Numbered from the stretch's first letter, positions 1 to 12,144 are shown. The stretch: 64,000 bases of DNA from Trochalopteron elliotii (GCA_024734555.1 JANPWX010000449.1:1740913-1804912), one strand, 5' to 3'. The notes: a model not told the origin generated them from the sequence alone. Numbers and translations are program-made.

Positions 1-1191
1 CATCCTTCACAAAACATGACAAAATCATTAATTCCTCAGTCCTTTTTGTGCTGAAAGTAATGGAAATTTTATACTAATGACAATCTGTTCTGATTAATCA
101 TACCTAAGTTTTTATGACACATAAAAGCTTTTCTTGTCATATTTCGCAGCTTTCTCTCTCTAAATATACTTTTGTTCCTCCTTTGCAGAATCTTACTGGC
201 AGATACTTTTTTTTTTTCCCCAGAAAAACCCTGCAAAATCCCAGAAAATCTTGCCACAACTGTCAAGTGGTGCTCCAGCTGTCATTAACATAACTTCATG
301 TGGCAGAACACTGTGTAGGTGGTAATGAGACTGTGACACATGTAAGTGCCCCTTTTCTAGAAGGAGATATCTACACTAGTGAGTAGTGTTGAGCACTCAG
401 AACAGTTCCAAAGTTTTCTGAGGACTCAGTACAGATTCAATTTTCAGACTATCTCCTCTCTAGCACAGTGCACTAAATGCTTGGTAGTTGTTTGATGTAG
501 ATGTAATTCCACAGTGAATCTTCCAGGTTAGTCTTATTATAAATAAGTCTAATTTATTAGCTCAAAGATTGAAGATATAAATTTTAAAATTATAAATGGC
601 TACCATTGGGAGATTTCCTTCAAAAACACTCTACTGCTCTGACCTAAAATTCTGACATAAATCTACTCTGCAACATAACTTTTTTTCCCCTCCTATCCTT
701 TTAGCAAAAGATTGGGAGTTCAGAGATCTGTTTTACAGACTTAACTTCAGACTTCTTTCCTTTAAGAAACAAGCAAGCAATGCAATCCTCTGAAGTAACT
801 TCAACCTGTTAGGATTTAAAAATTAGACCTGAAAAGAACACACCTTTCTCTTCTTCTGAGATATTGACACTGGCAGTGTTCAAGATGGTAATAAGAGAAC
901 TGCTTTTGTTCACTTGCTGCTGCAGTGAAAGAGGCAGGGTGATTAATTGCATGCCCTGCACTTTCACAGCTCTTCCAGAAGCTTGTAGACATTTCCCTAT
1001 GAAATGTCAGTAAGACATTCCTAAATTATGTCTATTTTTGTTTCATATTAAAAATTATTTTAATAGGCCGTATTAAAAGCTGGGAGTGATCAGTACAGAG
1101 TTTAGACTATAGTTCAACTATACGGTACCACAATTTAAACACTTTTACCCATCAAAAACAATTTCACATATAACAAAGTAAACGAGCATTT
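1..1191. other. Unique AT-rich DNA, nothing recognised
   Basis: AT-rich sequence with only short chance reading frames (longest about 65 codons). I see no repeat family, splice-bounded exon or RNA gene. Confidence 0.6.
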
Positions 1192-1210
1192 AAAAAAAAA
1201 AAAAAAAAAA
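1192..1210 (+). repeat. Poly(A) run (19 nt)
   Basis: Uninterrupted run of 19 A. The preceding sequence shows no recognisable retroposon body, so it is treated as a simple homopolymer rather than a retroposon tail. Confidence 0.9.
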
Positions 1211-1937
1211 GAAGTGTGAACCAAAAGCACCTCAAAAATTAGATAGATTAGGGGTATTTCAATCCTTACAGGATTATGAGATATTTTCATATTTTCCTCA
1301 GAAACACTTGTACCTCTTCTTTCATAGTTGCCTTGATTCCAAATTTGACTGAAATTCTACCTCCTTTCTAAAAATCCTCCCCTGACTTTCAATCCTTTGG
1401 TCCTATCTTTAGTAAAGCGATGTCTGAAGCCATTGTGGTGCCTACTGCCAAAAGTACTTCAGAGCAGAACTGTACTATATATGGTGTGTGCACCATATAA
1501 TTCATGTAACTTGCACCCATCTCCATAGTCCTGTTTTTTTCCAGGTGTCCCTCAAGTTGTAACCATGCGTATTTAATAGCACAGAGGCAGTCAGTGTCTG
1601 AAACATGGTCATGTTCTACACATAACAGAGCCAACAACAACTGCTCCCTGAGTTGTGTGATGGTGTCATGGTCAAGTGTACAGATGGTGACATGATAGGA
1701 TGGGACTGGAGTGTAAGGTCCTCATGTGACTTTATTAGGCCCATTCCAGGGAATATGGTGCTTTAAAAATCATTGCATAAAATGTTACCAGCAGAAGAAC
1801 AAAACCTCCGTAATCCTATATAAATGCCTGTAACACAAGGCCCCTGTTTCGTTCTCCCAGCACTCCCTTCTTTCTCCCTCTGTGAATTGAAACACAAGGA
1901 GAGAGGAGACTGATGCTTTCTGACAAGGCTACTTACA
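1211..1937. other. Unique DNA with a weak promoter-like patch
   Basis: No gene or repeat family recognised. Around 1815-1830 there is a TATATAAAT-like box followed by a C-rich stretch (about 1840-1885), an arrangement seen in decayed LTR promoters. No boundaries or polyadenylation signal support it further. Confidence 0.4.
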
Positions 1938-2125
1938 AAATCAAAAAATTCCAGAAGAACTGGGGGACCCCTGGAAATTATCTAGTCCAACCTGTGCTGA
2001 TGTGGGTCACATGGTACAGGGTGTTTAGGTCCATGACCAGTTGGATTTTGAGCAACTCTTAGATGGAGACTCCACAGCCTACCTGCTTTAGTGTCTGACC
2101 ACCTTCACAGTAATTTTTCTTTTTA
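1938..2125 (-). mobile_element. CR1 LINE fragment, 3' end
   Basis: Read on the minus strand, this matches the familiar 3' end of avian CR1: the stretch meaning 'tested copy decays to a slippage-prone tail' is preceded by the 'GGTGGTGGAGTCTCCATC'-like segment, seen here reversed as GATGGAGACTCCACAGCC (2061-2078), and by the 'GGTTGGACTAGATGATC'-like segment, reversed at about 1980-1995. It is short, 5'-truncated as usual for CR1, diverged, and non-coding. Confidence 0.8.
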
Positions 2126-2946
2126 AGTAGAATTTCTAGTTCTAGAATTTCAGTTTATGTTCAAATCATTGTCTAGGTTCTATTGATTGCATTGTTCAGC
2201 TCTACAGTGACTGAAACAAGAGCTTAGATATTCAGTGCACAAAAAGACACCTACATATGAACATTTAAATGCAAGTGTCTAATCTTGAACTGATTACCAT
2301 TTCATATATCTGTTATTTAAGATCTGTAAAGCTTAAGGACATGAAACTTTAACAGCTTGAGAAAATCAAACAAGTAGGTAAACAAAAATGTGGCACAGTG
2401 CACAGGAGAACATATTAGCAATGGTTACCTAGCAATGTTACTTGCTTAACTGCTTAAGTAGCAAACCCATATTAAGACTTAGTTGGAACTTTAACTGGAA
2501 GACAACATTCAGTCATGTTACTGCCAGTTATTCACTAAAGCAAATGAAATGGGTTTATTACCAAAATTATGAATGTAAGGTAGTTTCTCAGAACCCTCTC
2601 TGAGAGATTTCCAGATGGTGTATTCCTTCAGGTGGTAAAAGCAACCATATGTTTCTGTCTAAACTGCTTTCTGCTTTAAACAAAAGAAAATAATAACAGA
2701 ATATTACATAATTAAAGGGAAAGGTCTTCACCTTCATCAGTTTTTATGCAATATAAGGATGTACATTAGCTGCCAGAGATCCACCACATCCTTCTAAATA
2801 GACAGTGCAAATTAAATTAGGTTTCACCTTTGCATGTCTTGACAGTTTGAGGGTTGGAGACCCAATGCCAGCAGAAGCCATTAGAGGCTATGTGGGTATT
2901 TCTGACAAGGCAGTAAGTAATTTTTCAGATAAGAGACATGAATTGG
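2126..2946. other. Unique DNA, nothing recognised
   Basis: AT-rich stretch between the CR1 fragment and LTR family A copy 1. No repeat or coding signal seen. Its last five bases (2942-2946, ATTGG) form the left target-site duplication of the next element. Confidence 0.6.
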
Positions 2947-3316
2947 TGTATTGGGTTTTTATTGCCAAGCTTTGGTAGCAGAGGGCTACAGGGCTGGCTT
3001 CTGCTGGAAGCTTCCTCCCTGCCTAGCAGAGCCAATGCCAGGTGGCTCCAAGATGGATGTGCCACTGGCCAGGGCTGGGCCAATTAGAAATGATGGTAAC
3101 AATCTGTGATAACAAATTTAAGAAGAAAAAGAGAAAAAAGTTATTGCACAGATGTGATTGTGGCCAGAGAAGAATGGGGTGAGAATATGTGAGGAGCAGC
3201 CCTGCAGACACCAAGGTCAGTGAAGAAGGAGGGGCTGGAGGTGCTCCAGATTCCAGAGCTGAGATTCCCCTTCAGCCCCTGGTGCAGCCCATGGTGAAGC
3301 AGCTGTGGCCCTGCAG

Positions 3317-3690
3317 CCCATGGAGGTCCATGTGGGACCAGAGGTCCACCTGCAGCCCCTGGACCCCACAGTGGAGCAAGTGGATGACTGACAGGAGGTT
3401 GTGAGCCCATGGAGGGCCCCTACTGGAGCAGGCTCCTGGCAGGGACCTGCAGACCCATGGAGAGAGGAACCCATGCTGGAGCAGGTTTCCTGGTACGACT
3501 CGTGATCCAGTGGGGGACCCATGCTGAAACAGCCTGTCCTTGAAGGACAGCGCTTCATAAAACTGTGACCCACATTTCAGCATTTCATGGAGAACTGTTG
3601 CCCATGGGATGGACTCAAGGTGCAGAAGTTCATGGAGAACTCTCTCCCATTGGAGGGCCCCCACGCTGGAGCAGGGGAATGACTCCTCTC
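3317..3690 (+). repeat. Degenerate ~48-bp module array inside LTR family A copy 1
   Basis: CCCATGG-like module starts fall at about 3317, 3356, 3406, 3454, 3505, 3553, 3601 and 3646, so the spacings are 39, 50, 48, 51, 48, 48 and 45. Most modules carry a GCTGGAGCAG-like core. The modules are strongly diverged, so this is an old array fixed in the family rather than a live minisatellite. Confidence 0.75.
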
Positions 3691-3855
3691 CCTGAGCAGT
3701 GGCAGAAACAACGTGTTATGAACTGATTGTAATCCCTCTTGCCCACCTCCCTGCAGTGCTGGGGATGAGGAGACAGAGCTGGGAAGGAGAAGAGGGGAGA
3801 AGGTAGTTTTGAGTTCGGTTTTTATTTCTCATCATCCTGCTCTGATTTTGTTAGT

Positions 3856-3861
3856 AATAAA
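3856..3861 (+). promoter_or_regulatory. Polyadenylation signal AATAAA in family A copy 1
   Basis: Canonical hexamer located about 180 bp before the LTR end. The same position is AATAAA in copy 3 and AATATA in copy 2. Confidence 0.65.
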
Positions 3862-4045
3862 TCCAATTAATATCTCTGATTTGAACCTGCTTTTCCCATG
3901 AGACTATTTGGTCACTGATCTCTCCCACTACTTAACTCATGAATCCTTCATTATGTTTTGTCTCCCCTGTCCAGCTGCAGTGGGGAGTGATAGAGAGGCT
4001 TTGGTGGGTGCCAGCATCCAGCCAGGGTCAAACCACTACAATTGG

Positions 4046-6293
4046 TTTGTCATTTTCATTGCTTAGGATTAGTTCCATTTAAAGTAGATTTTTCTCAGAG
4101 AGCTGCAGTGGTCCAAAATAGTGTGAGCGAGCAAGATTATGATTAAGCATAATTGTCAATCAGGCCCTGATTTTACTCCTAGAAGCCTTTTTCTTTGAAG
4201 ATGTAGATTTTATGACCTTTTTTTGCAGCTCAGTTGGTACTTAAGCAACAGCAGTACGAATGAGAATATGGTTCATTATCACCTTTAGAAGTGTTGGGGT
4301 ATTTTTGGACATAATTCAATCCACCAATATTAGAGATTCCCAAGCAACCTCCGAGTGAGATACCACGTCTCTGAAGAGATATTTGCTTGAGGTGTGTAGT
4401 CATTTTAGAGCAGTGATTTGTCCATTCTAATTAGCCCTTCTTAGGCAAATGAATCCAGTAATTCAGTTGTACTTCTTCTAATAGTAATACTTTGTTCAAA
4501 TTATTCCATTCAGATTTCATTGCTGGTACTATTTTAGTAAAATATATGATATATGTGGGGATAACTTCTCAGTAGGTTATAGTAGGTCTAAAACCAAAAA
4601 TGGAGATTTCCCATGTGAAGTAAATCATTTTGCAAATGGGCATCAAAGAAAGCACCATTTTAAGCCCCAGTTAGTACAAAATTTCACAGAAATGAGAGCA
4701 TACTTTGCATCCTGCAGAGATATAAAACTCAGATCCATTCCAATTATAAAACATGATGATCGGTATCTTTGCAGCACAACACACATCCAATGATTATATG
4801 ATAATACTGTCACTAGGAACTGTTTACCCAATACAGACCAAACATCTGTCTCTCATCCAAAAAACCCTGTAAAACCTCCCCCTTATAAACCAAACAATTA
4901 TTCCATCAATTATATTTTAAGATCCTTTTAATGTTTAGGATTTAGGAACCATGTATGAAACTCTACCTCAGTGACCAGATCCATTGTCAAATTCTATAGC
5001 TGATTCCAAAATGTGTTGGTGACTTGTTCTGTTAGAGCTGACCCATTTGTATTCATTTAACAGCAGCTGCCAAATGGAATCCACAGGTAATATAGCACAG
5101 CCATAAGCTCCAATTAACCTCCCATGGCAGTTCAGCAGACACAGAGAGTCTTGTGTTTCATTCTTATTCTGTGCCACTGCCAAAGACCCTGTCCAAAATG
5201 ACCTAGACACAGGAACATCTGATGAAAAGGGTACCTAGAATCAGAATGTGCTATAAGCAGCCTGTTTGCTACTGCTACTGTAATGGGCCCTGAGGCACAC
5301 CGAAAAGTCACTTGTCTTCTCAAAAGAAGACAAATGTAAGGTTCTATTTAAATTCTTCTTGATTCAGTTTCCATTTTGCCTTCAGTGATATCTTTTACAA
5401 AAGATAATTAGTGCTATGAATGAGCCATCTGCATCACTCAAAATCATGTTGATTTTCTACTCCCACTGGAGCTGAACCTTTAGCCTTTAGCTTCGCCATT
5501 TGGTGCCTGTGAGACTAGCCGTATGTCATGGTCATTGACAAAGATAAATAATGATGCCTTCCTGAAGCAAAGAGAAGATATTAATAAAAATAATGTGAAA
5601 TGGGCTGCTCTGAATGCTTCTCAATTGTAACACACTTAAACAAAAGCTTTGTCTTCTATTAGCACTAAAACTTCATCTATAGGATCTCAAAAATAAAAAG
5701 AGAAAAAAGAAAAGAAAGAAATTATTTAAACATTACATAATCTGTTTCCTGCATAGACTTTAGTTACAGCATTCATGACAGGATGTGTAGCCAGATTAAG
5801 AGAATGTTGCTGAATTTTTCATTATGTCAGTCAGGGTGCAAACTTTATCTTTACTGATTTCAGAGAAAAACGCCAGCCAAATGAGAAGAGCTTTTCTTGT
5901 TGTCTGCCACTTTGAAGAACGATACAGGAAAGGTTTCAAAACAACCCCTCTGCCAAGCCTGTTGTCATTAAATCAGTTCCCTTTCAGTCAGAAGAGAAAC
6001 ATCAAAATCATCATTCAAAGATGATTCGGTATCAACATGCCTTGTCATCCAATAATTTTGTTCACTTTTTTTATCTTTTACAAGGCTCCAAGATTTCATA
6101 TGTTGAAGTTTGTATCAGAAATTCTCCTGAAATCTTTAGCAGGATGCTCTGGTCTCTATATACATTTTCTTTCCCAAACAGCTTGGAGTGTTGATAGCTA
6201 TTAAAGGATTAACCCCTCAGGGTCCAGTCCAACCTATAGCAGGTTCTTGGTTTAACTGGAGACTTAACTCCACAAATATCAATAAAGTTTGAC
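4046..6293. other. Unique AT-rich DNA, nothing recognised
   Basis: No repeat family or coding signal. An A-rich, G-interrupted patch occurs at about 5688-5722. Reading frames stay below about 80 codons and show no recognisable domain. Confidence 0.6.
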
Positions 6294-6316
6294 CCAAACA
6301 AACAAACAAACAAACA
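6294..6316 (+). repeat. (AAAC)n microsatellite
   Basis: About five and a half units of the tetranucleotide CAAA in an otherwise unique stretch. Confidence 0.85.
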
Positions 6317-8695
6317 TGCTTCACACTGTTGCCTAATATTCCATAGTGGAAGAGATAGACATTGGATGCCTAGAGAGGTGTCTTGAGCTTTGTCACAACA
6401 TTATCACAAAAGAGATTTTCTCAGTAGGAAAATGGAGCTTGGATGAAAAGAATGACAATAAATTTCTGATCACTGAGGAAAAAAAACCCTTGTGGTACCC
6501 AATGCTGAAGGCTGTTCTCACACTAATGTTGACAGGCAGTATTGACATTTAATCTTTTGTATTTAATAAAGAAGAAAGAAAATACTCACCCAACAATATT
6601 TTCATTCATATTTATTTTCCAGACATATTAAATCCATGTAACTTATTTGTTGCAGCTGCTATTGCATCTGAAGTCAGTAGATCAGTGAATAACTTAAGAC
6701 ATTTGAATTTGAGGCTGCCAGAGTGGTGTTCAACCCAATTAGTGGGTACAGCCAGTCACTGCATGTAACATAGAAAGGCAAGACTTTGGGACTAGCAGAA
6801 ATTCTGTCTTGCCACAGAGAAGTTACTGCAGTGGTTATTTTCCTTCTAATATCATTCTTATAACTCCAAGGTGAACCAGTCAGACCTTTACTGGGAAGCA
6901 GGCTTAACTTTCCATTCATGCTTTTCTTTTTATTTGTTTACTGTTTGTGGCTGTTGAAATGTCAGCTCTCAGAAGGAGAATTCAAATGTGTTGTTTTTTA
7001 AGTCAACTTCAGTAGCACAAATTTCAGCTCTTGTATACAAACTGCCGTATTGGGAGATCTAAGACACATTGAAACTGAGGCCTGCAATACTTAAATAAAT
7101 AAAGTGTCAAGATGTCTGGTTTAGGATATAAGTTAATAAAAGAACAAGGAAAGTAGTGCTACCATTTCTGACAGTTCCAGCCCCAGCATCTTCATTAAGA
7201 GAGCAGAAGATGATCTTTTTTAAACACATTTATAATCCTCTCTGAACTATTCTCTGAAACTGAAACTGTTTTTGCTTCCTCAGTGGTTGGCACTACCCTC
7301 CTGGATGTTTTGATGCCTCACAGTAGAGACTTTGTGATGTGCCTTGGGTTTAGGCTTATGGTTTTTGTGAAAGGAACATCAAATACATAAGACAAAATCA
7401 AAGTGTCAGAACATCAAAAAGATATTACCTGATGCTTTAATTAATGTGAGAGTGTAGAGAGAGAACTAAAGTTTAGATTTTTTTCCTTACTGAAGGCTAA
7501 TTTAATCCACATTATTTTTTTATGTAATATTGGAATCTTCAGAAAGTCTTATGCAAAACATATAGACAGCCAGGGAAACATCTGAGCAGATATTAAAATA
7601 ATTGTGTTCACTTTCCTGAGTACACAAGAACCTTTGCCTTTCTTCAAAAGGTAATGAGGTAGAAGGACAAATTCAGAGTTAAAGATTACTTTACAAAGCT
7701 TGAAAAATTAGCATGCTATTGCTGGAATTACAGGGATAGCATGTCTGGAGGACTGAAGCAACATTTCAACTAAAATAGGAAATGTCTCCAAGCAAATCCT
7801 AGGTAGTAGAGTAGAATAGGCTACTAAAATATATACCAATAAATGTATTGTGCTAATTAAAAGGCAGGAAATGTGGCAACTTTGTTTCATCCATCACTGA
7901 ATCATAGTAAAAAGAGATAAATGAGATTTGTGTGTGTACCTAAATCATTTCTCTATCAAACCCAGATTATTTTTACCAGATTATTGTCTAGTCCACTTTA
8001 CGACTCACACAATATGTCTTCCAAATATAAGTCACAGAGACAGTTTCATGACATAATAAATCATATGGGACTGGTTTAGGATATTTCATTCCACTGTAAA
8101 ATAGAAATTAGGATACAATTCAAACCATTAACAGAGCTTTTCTCTACAAATTCTATCATTTTTTTCCTGTTTTGTTAAGTGTCAAATTATTGCCTCGTCA
8201 CTATTGCCTTTCATTACTCCTTCCTTTGAATTCCCTCCAAACCTAAAGTCAGTGTATTCATTGTTATATAACTCATTAATGTCATTCAGTATTTCTGCAT
8301 GTTTTTTAGTTCAAACTGACCTTTAAATATGTTACTGTCTTTGAATAATTTATTCTGCCCACTTTTAGAAGTTTAGCATCCTAAAGGAAAATTATTTTGT
8401 GGGAAAAGTTTTGTTCAGATATGTTTTGGGAGAGTTTGTTACAAAAAATTGTAGAACAAAAAAAGAAAGAAAAAAACCCCACAAACCAACAAATAAACAA
8501 AAACCTTAGAAAGACCCCAGATTATTTTCTGTCAGATTTCCAGGCTTTCCAGATGGAAGTAAGAGACATAAATTTGGATAACATCTTTTGTTTATCTTCA
8601 TAAGGTTTGGATGATATTTCTCTTTTCTAACTCTTTATAAAACTTTGTAACATTAATTGCAAAAATTTTTCTTGTTCAAATCTTACGTATACCAA
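6317..8695. other. Unique AT-rich DNA, nothing recognised
   Basis: Contains a 68-codon plus frame (6346-6552) and other short frames without any recognisable domain. No repeat family seen. Confidence 0.55.
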
Positions 8696-8733
8696 GGAAA
8701 GGTCTTTCCCTAAAATAAGGGAAAGACCTTTCC
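8696..8733. repeat. Perfect inverted repeat, 16-bp arms, 6-nt loop
   Basis: Left arm GGAAAGGTCTTTCCCT (8696-8711) and right arm AGGGAAAGACCTTTCC (8718-8733) are exact reverse complements, separated by AAAATA. On either strand this folds into a simple hairpin. It is not recognised as part of a transposon and is too short for a typical microRNA precursor. Confidence 0.9.
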
Positions 8734-9234
8734 CTTCCTTTTTCAATACTAAATCTGTGCTTCAGAATCTCCAATTAAAATTGGGCACATCTTTGTATTT
8801 CCAGGTCTTTCCAGATTTACCTTGGAGGACCACATCTAAAACTAGTGGAACAGGAATTTTGAATTAATTTTATAATATCCTTAAATCTTACATACTTGTC
8901 TAAACCACATCATTATCATTACATATTTGATCATTAACAAATGGCTGCTCACTGCTTAGTCTACTTCCACATCTATTATTCTATGGATGTTTTGTATCAT
9001 TGATTACATAAACTCATTACATAATAATTCATGTTATTGATTATCTCAACCATGCAGTAATTGTCTGAGTGGACAATCTATGTTTCTTAAACAGGAAGAC
9101 CTTTTTCTTTTTTTCTACTTCATTGAGCCTTGAAATGTTCAAGACTAATTTGTGCAAATTGAAAGGACTTTGTGCATTTTTTTCCTGTTCCTTCCAACAG
9201 AAATTCTATCAGTGGTATTCCACAAGCCTTCAGG

Positions 9235-9264
9235 TAACTCTAGTAACATTTGTTACTAGAGTTA
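9235..9264. repeat. Near-perfect palindrome, 14-bp arms, 2-nt spacer
   Basis: Left arm TAACTCTAGTAACA (9235-9248) and right arm TGTTACTAGAGTTA (9251-9264) are exact reverse complements with only TT between them, so it would form a cruciform rather than a good RNA hairpin. Confidence 0.9.
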
Positions 9265-9359
9265 ACATAACTCAGTAAGTCAACTGGAATTTACATGTGC
9301 TAAGGCTTATTTGTCACATACATATGGCTTTATTGAGGAGTTTGAGGATTTGCTAGTGG

Positions 9360-9890
9360 TGAACATTTATTTTGTGGAGGAAACATACCCTGAGACACAT
9401 AACATATTCAAGTTGCCATATGCAGTCTTGGGCAACCAGCTGGCAGGTCAAAAGAGTGTTGGGACATCAGAGCTCTGATACAGCTGGAAAGAACTGAGAT
9501 TTTTATTCTGACAACAACCAACCTTCCTTCCTTCCTTCCTTCCTTCCTTCCTTCCTTCCTTCCTTCCTTCCTTCCTTCCTTCCTTCCATTATAAATGACC
9601 CAGACCACGAGTGGCAATGGGTTATTGAGAGCAATAAAAAATATTTGCAAAGCAAAAGGGACAGCACTGGGAAAGTGGCCAAACACCAGAGGCTCGTGCC
9701 CAAACTAGTGGCTCTGCCTTTTGTCCCCCTGCTATTGCATCAGCTCCATGCATATTTATTTTGTTTTTACAGAGTCTCTCCCCATATCACTCTTTTCAGC
9801 ACCCACGTAGTTTCATCACTGTGGTCATCAGGATTATCATTGGATGCTGTTCTGATCCTTTTTAAGGTTGTGTCTCACAGGTTTGGCTAG
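9360..9890 (-). mobile_element. Possible minus-strand LTR-like block (ends uncertain)
   Basis: On the minus strand there is a TATA-like word near 9588-9596, then the GGAA repeat, then AATAAA (plus TTTATT at 9502-9507), followed by a segment resembling an R-U5 region. That order suits a retroviral LTR read leftward. I could not find TG...CA ends with a target duplication, so extent and class are unknown. It could instead be unrelated sequence around a microsatellite. Confidence 0.35.
9522..9587. repeat. (CCTT)n microsatellite, 66 bp
   Basis: Uninterrupted tetranucleotide repeat of about 16 units. It forces open minus-strand frames that read as Gly-Arg-Lys-Glu repeats; these are not genes. Confidence 0.95.
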
Positions 9891-11811
9891 CAATATTCTG
9901 TCCAATGTGAATTCATAAACCCACATTACAACACACAAAACCATCCTTGGGAAAACCAACCTCACGACTAGGCCATTGTAATTACATCAACCACTTTATA
10001 ACATGTATCATTATCTTAACATTAACAACATTATAATATTTAATTAATAATATAATAACAATTCATATAATACCCAGAGAAAGCCAATTTCCATTAACTC
10101 ATTCCTCACACTTCCTTCCTCTTTATTATACATAAAGCATGTTTTTCCAGCTTGAGGTTGTACAATTTCAGTGATCAGTAACTGAGTCACTAAGTCCTCT
10201 GAAAGCCAAACTCCCTTAACCACCACACTGTAACAAGAGACATCAGATACCAAGTTTCTGTTACCTGACTCCCACAGCAAATTCTCATAGCAAGGGTTCT
10301 TCACAACCAAGACTCTATCCCTGATGTCTTGTAAAACTAAGGTGAGGAAAAGTAAGGTAATGCTTGCAGCCTTTTACTTGCAATGGTTGTCTGGTATATA
10401 TTGAGCCATAACAAAACAAAATCTGAACATGATGGAAGTTTGAGTGCTACATGAAAACAGTGGGCAACACAGTGCCTGCAATTGTATACAACAAGACCAG
10501 TGACTTCCTTAACACGACCTGTCAAGCGCTACATTCCCAGATTAATATGTAGATTTTGATTAAATGTTGCTGAACAACATTTATCATTATCATTGTCTCC
10601 TTAGTATAAAACTCTTTTCTCTCCTGTTTCTGTAGATCTGTGTATCTCAAAGGGGAAGGTCATTAAATTTTTAAGTTGTTAAACTTATGATAGTTATCAA
10701 ACTGTAGCAATTTAGCTTTTTGTTTAAAATTAAAATTTTCTGTTGTAGTACTTACACAAGCCGTATTAACTCTGCAATGATCATTCCAGAAAGATTAATG
10801 CCAGAGGGATAAGGTATATTAAAGCCTAACTCAGATGGTAAAGCTTTCAATTGGTAATTACTGCCCTTTTTATCATCATTATAAGCTTTTAAATCCTGTT
10901 GACTTTTAAGTCTTCTCTAGCTTTACTGCTTGGTTTGATACTTAGCCTGAGTCTGTCTCCTGACTTGCTAAGAGTTATTCCAAGGAGCAATTATACAAAT
11001 TATTCCTACTTTGACCTTTATAAAAGCACTGTGATAATTGCATGTTTTCCTACAGTAAATCCTCATCTAAACCAGTGTCATCTGCAGCAATAAGGAAACA
11101 GCTCTTCACGGGGACAGATGGACACTTTAGTGTCCATCATATGTGATTTAACTTGGTGTGTCACTCACATGAAAAGAGTTCACATCCTGGCTCCATTAAA
11201 GGAAGGTGGAGGTTTCAAGCCTGGGCTATTGTGCCTGAACAAGAGCCATTGAACTGCAGGATGCTCTAGTACAGCAGTGTTGTTTCTAGCAAACTCCTAT
11301 CCCCTTTGTCCAGAAACCTAGAATTCTTAATCAAAATTTATATTTGATACAAAATGTTCCAAATAAAGTGAAAAATATGTCTTTTCCACAATTTTTGTAT
11401 TTTTAATGGAAAACCGGTAGAATTTCGTATTTAAATTTGTTGTGTCAAGAATGGGATTGAAGAGTGTCATGCAATTCAAAAAGATAATAAAATGAACTGT
11501 AAAACTGATTCCTAAATCAATAGATAAAGTTTTTTGCTAGATATATAACACCTGTATAGTCAGTTTTGATACCTGTTGAGCACGTGGTTTATCAAAGATC
11601 AGTGCAAAGAATAAAAGAGTTTGAGGGCCCAAAGAGAATCAACTTTATGATTTAAAAAATTTATGATCCTGGTCTCTCATCTAGAAGAATTCCATCTACT
11701 TGCCATGAAGTGCTTAAAGATAATATTCAACTTCAAAATTATGATCGTAAGTGCATAAAGAAAAGCACAGAATTGAAATTAGTTGCATATGCTGGCATTA
11801 TGTAGTTGACT
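9891..11811. other. Unassigned DNA, possibly old retroelement then unique sequence
   Basis: The first part (to about 10540) includes an 88-codon minus frame at 10044-10310 with no recognised domain. If the block to its left is a minus-strand 3' LTR, this would be where internal sequence lies, but I recognise no gag, pol or env motif. The remainder looks unique. Confidence 0.35.
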
Positions 11812-11840
11812 TTGGTTGGTTGGTTGGTTGGTTGGTTGGT
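11812..11840. repeat. (TTGG)n microsatellite
   Basis: About seven units of GGTT. It opens a plus frame reading Gly-Trp-Leu-Val repeats and a minus frame reading Asn-Gln-Pro-Thr repeats. Confidence 0.9.
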
Positions 11841-12144
11841 TTTCCAACTCACTTTACAGAAAGCTTTTATGCATATAACCATGTTTGCAATCAGCCACAA
11901 GAATGTTACATACTTTATTCCTATGCATACATGAGCATGAAGAAAACTGTTTATAGTTCTGCATAGAGCACTGCACAATAAAAATTGAGTCAAATGCTTG
12001 TTGAAGTTAGCAAAGATTTTCATGCAATGGTCATTGTGTTTCCTTGAGCTTGTCAATATTAGAGATTTTCTACATCTACAAAAGTTGAGCCACAATGTGA
12101 GGGACACCGTGGACGGTGGCGAGGATGCAGAGGATGGCACCTGT

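Larger units (their letters stand above)
2947..4040 (+). mobile_element. LTR family A, copy 1 (ERVL-like solo LTR)
   Basis: A 1094-bp element that begins TGTATTGGG and ends CCACTACA, the TG...CA termini of an LTR. It is flanked by an exact 5-bp duplication ATTGG (2942-2946 and 4041-4045); five bases is the usual size for ERVL-class integration. A polyadenylation signal AATAAA lies at 3856-3861, giving plus orientation. The middle (about 3317-3690) is richer in GC and built from eight degenerate modules of about 48 bp that start with CCCATGG-like words and contain GCTGGAGCAG-like words. Copies 2 (31.7 kb) and 3 (62.1 kb) are clearly related. No internal retroviral region adjoins it, so it is a solo LTR or a non-autonomous element. 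Open frames on both strands here are by-products of the repeat modules. Confidence 0.85.

Noticed and set aside
8696..8733. microRNA gene
   Set aside because: The stem is only 16 bp with a 6-nt loop, shorter than a usual precursor, and flanks do not extend the pairing.
9408..9703. Minus frames with Gly-Arg-Lys-Glu repeats
   Set aside because: Produced entirely by the CCTT microsatellite, which has no stop codon in these frames; the flanks are not protein-like.
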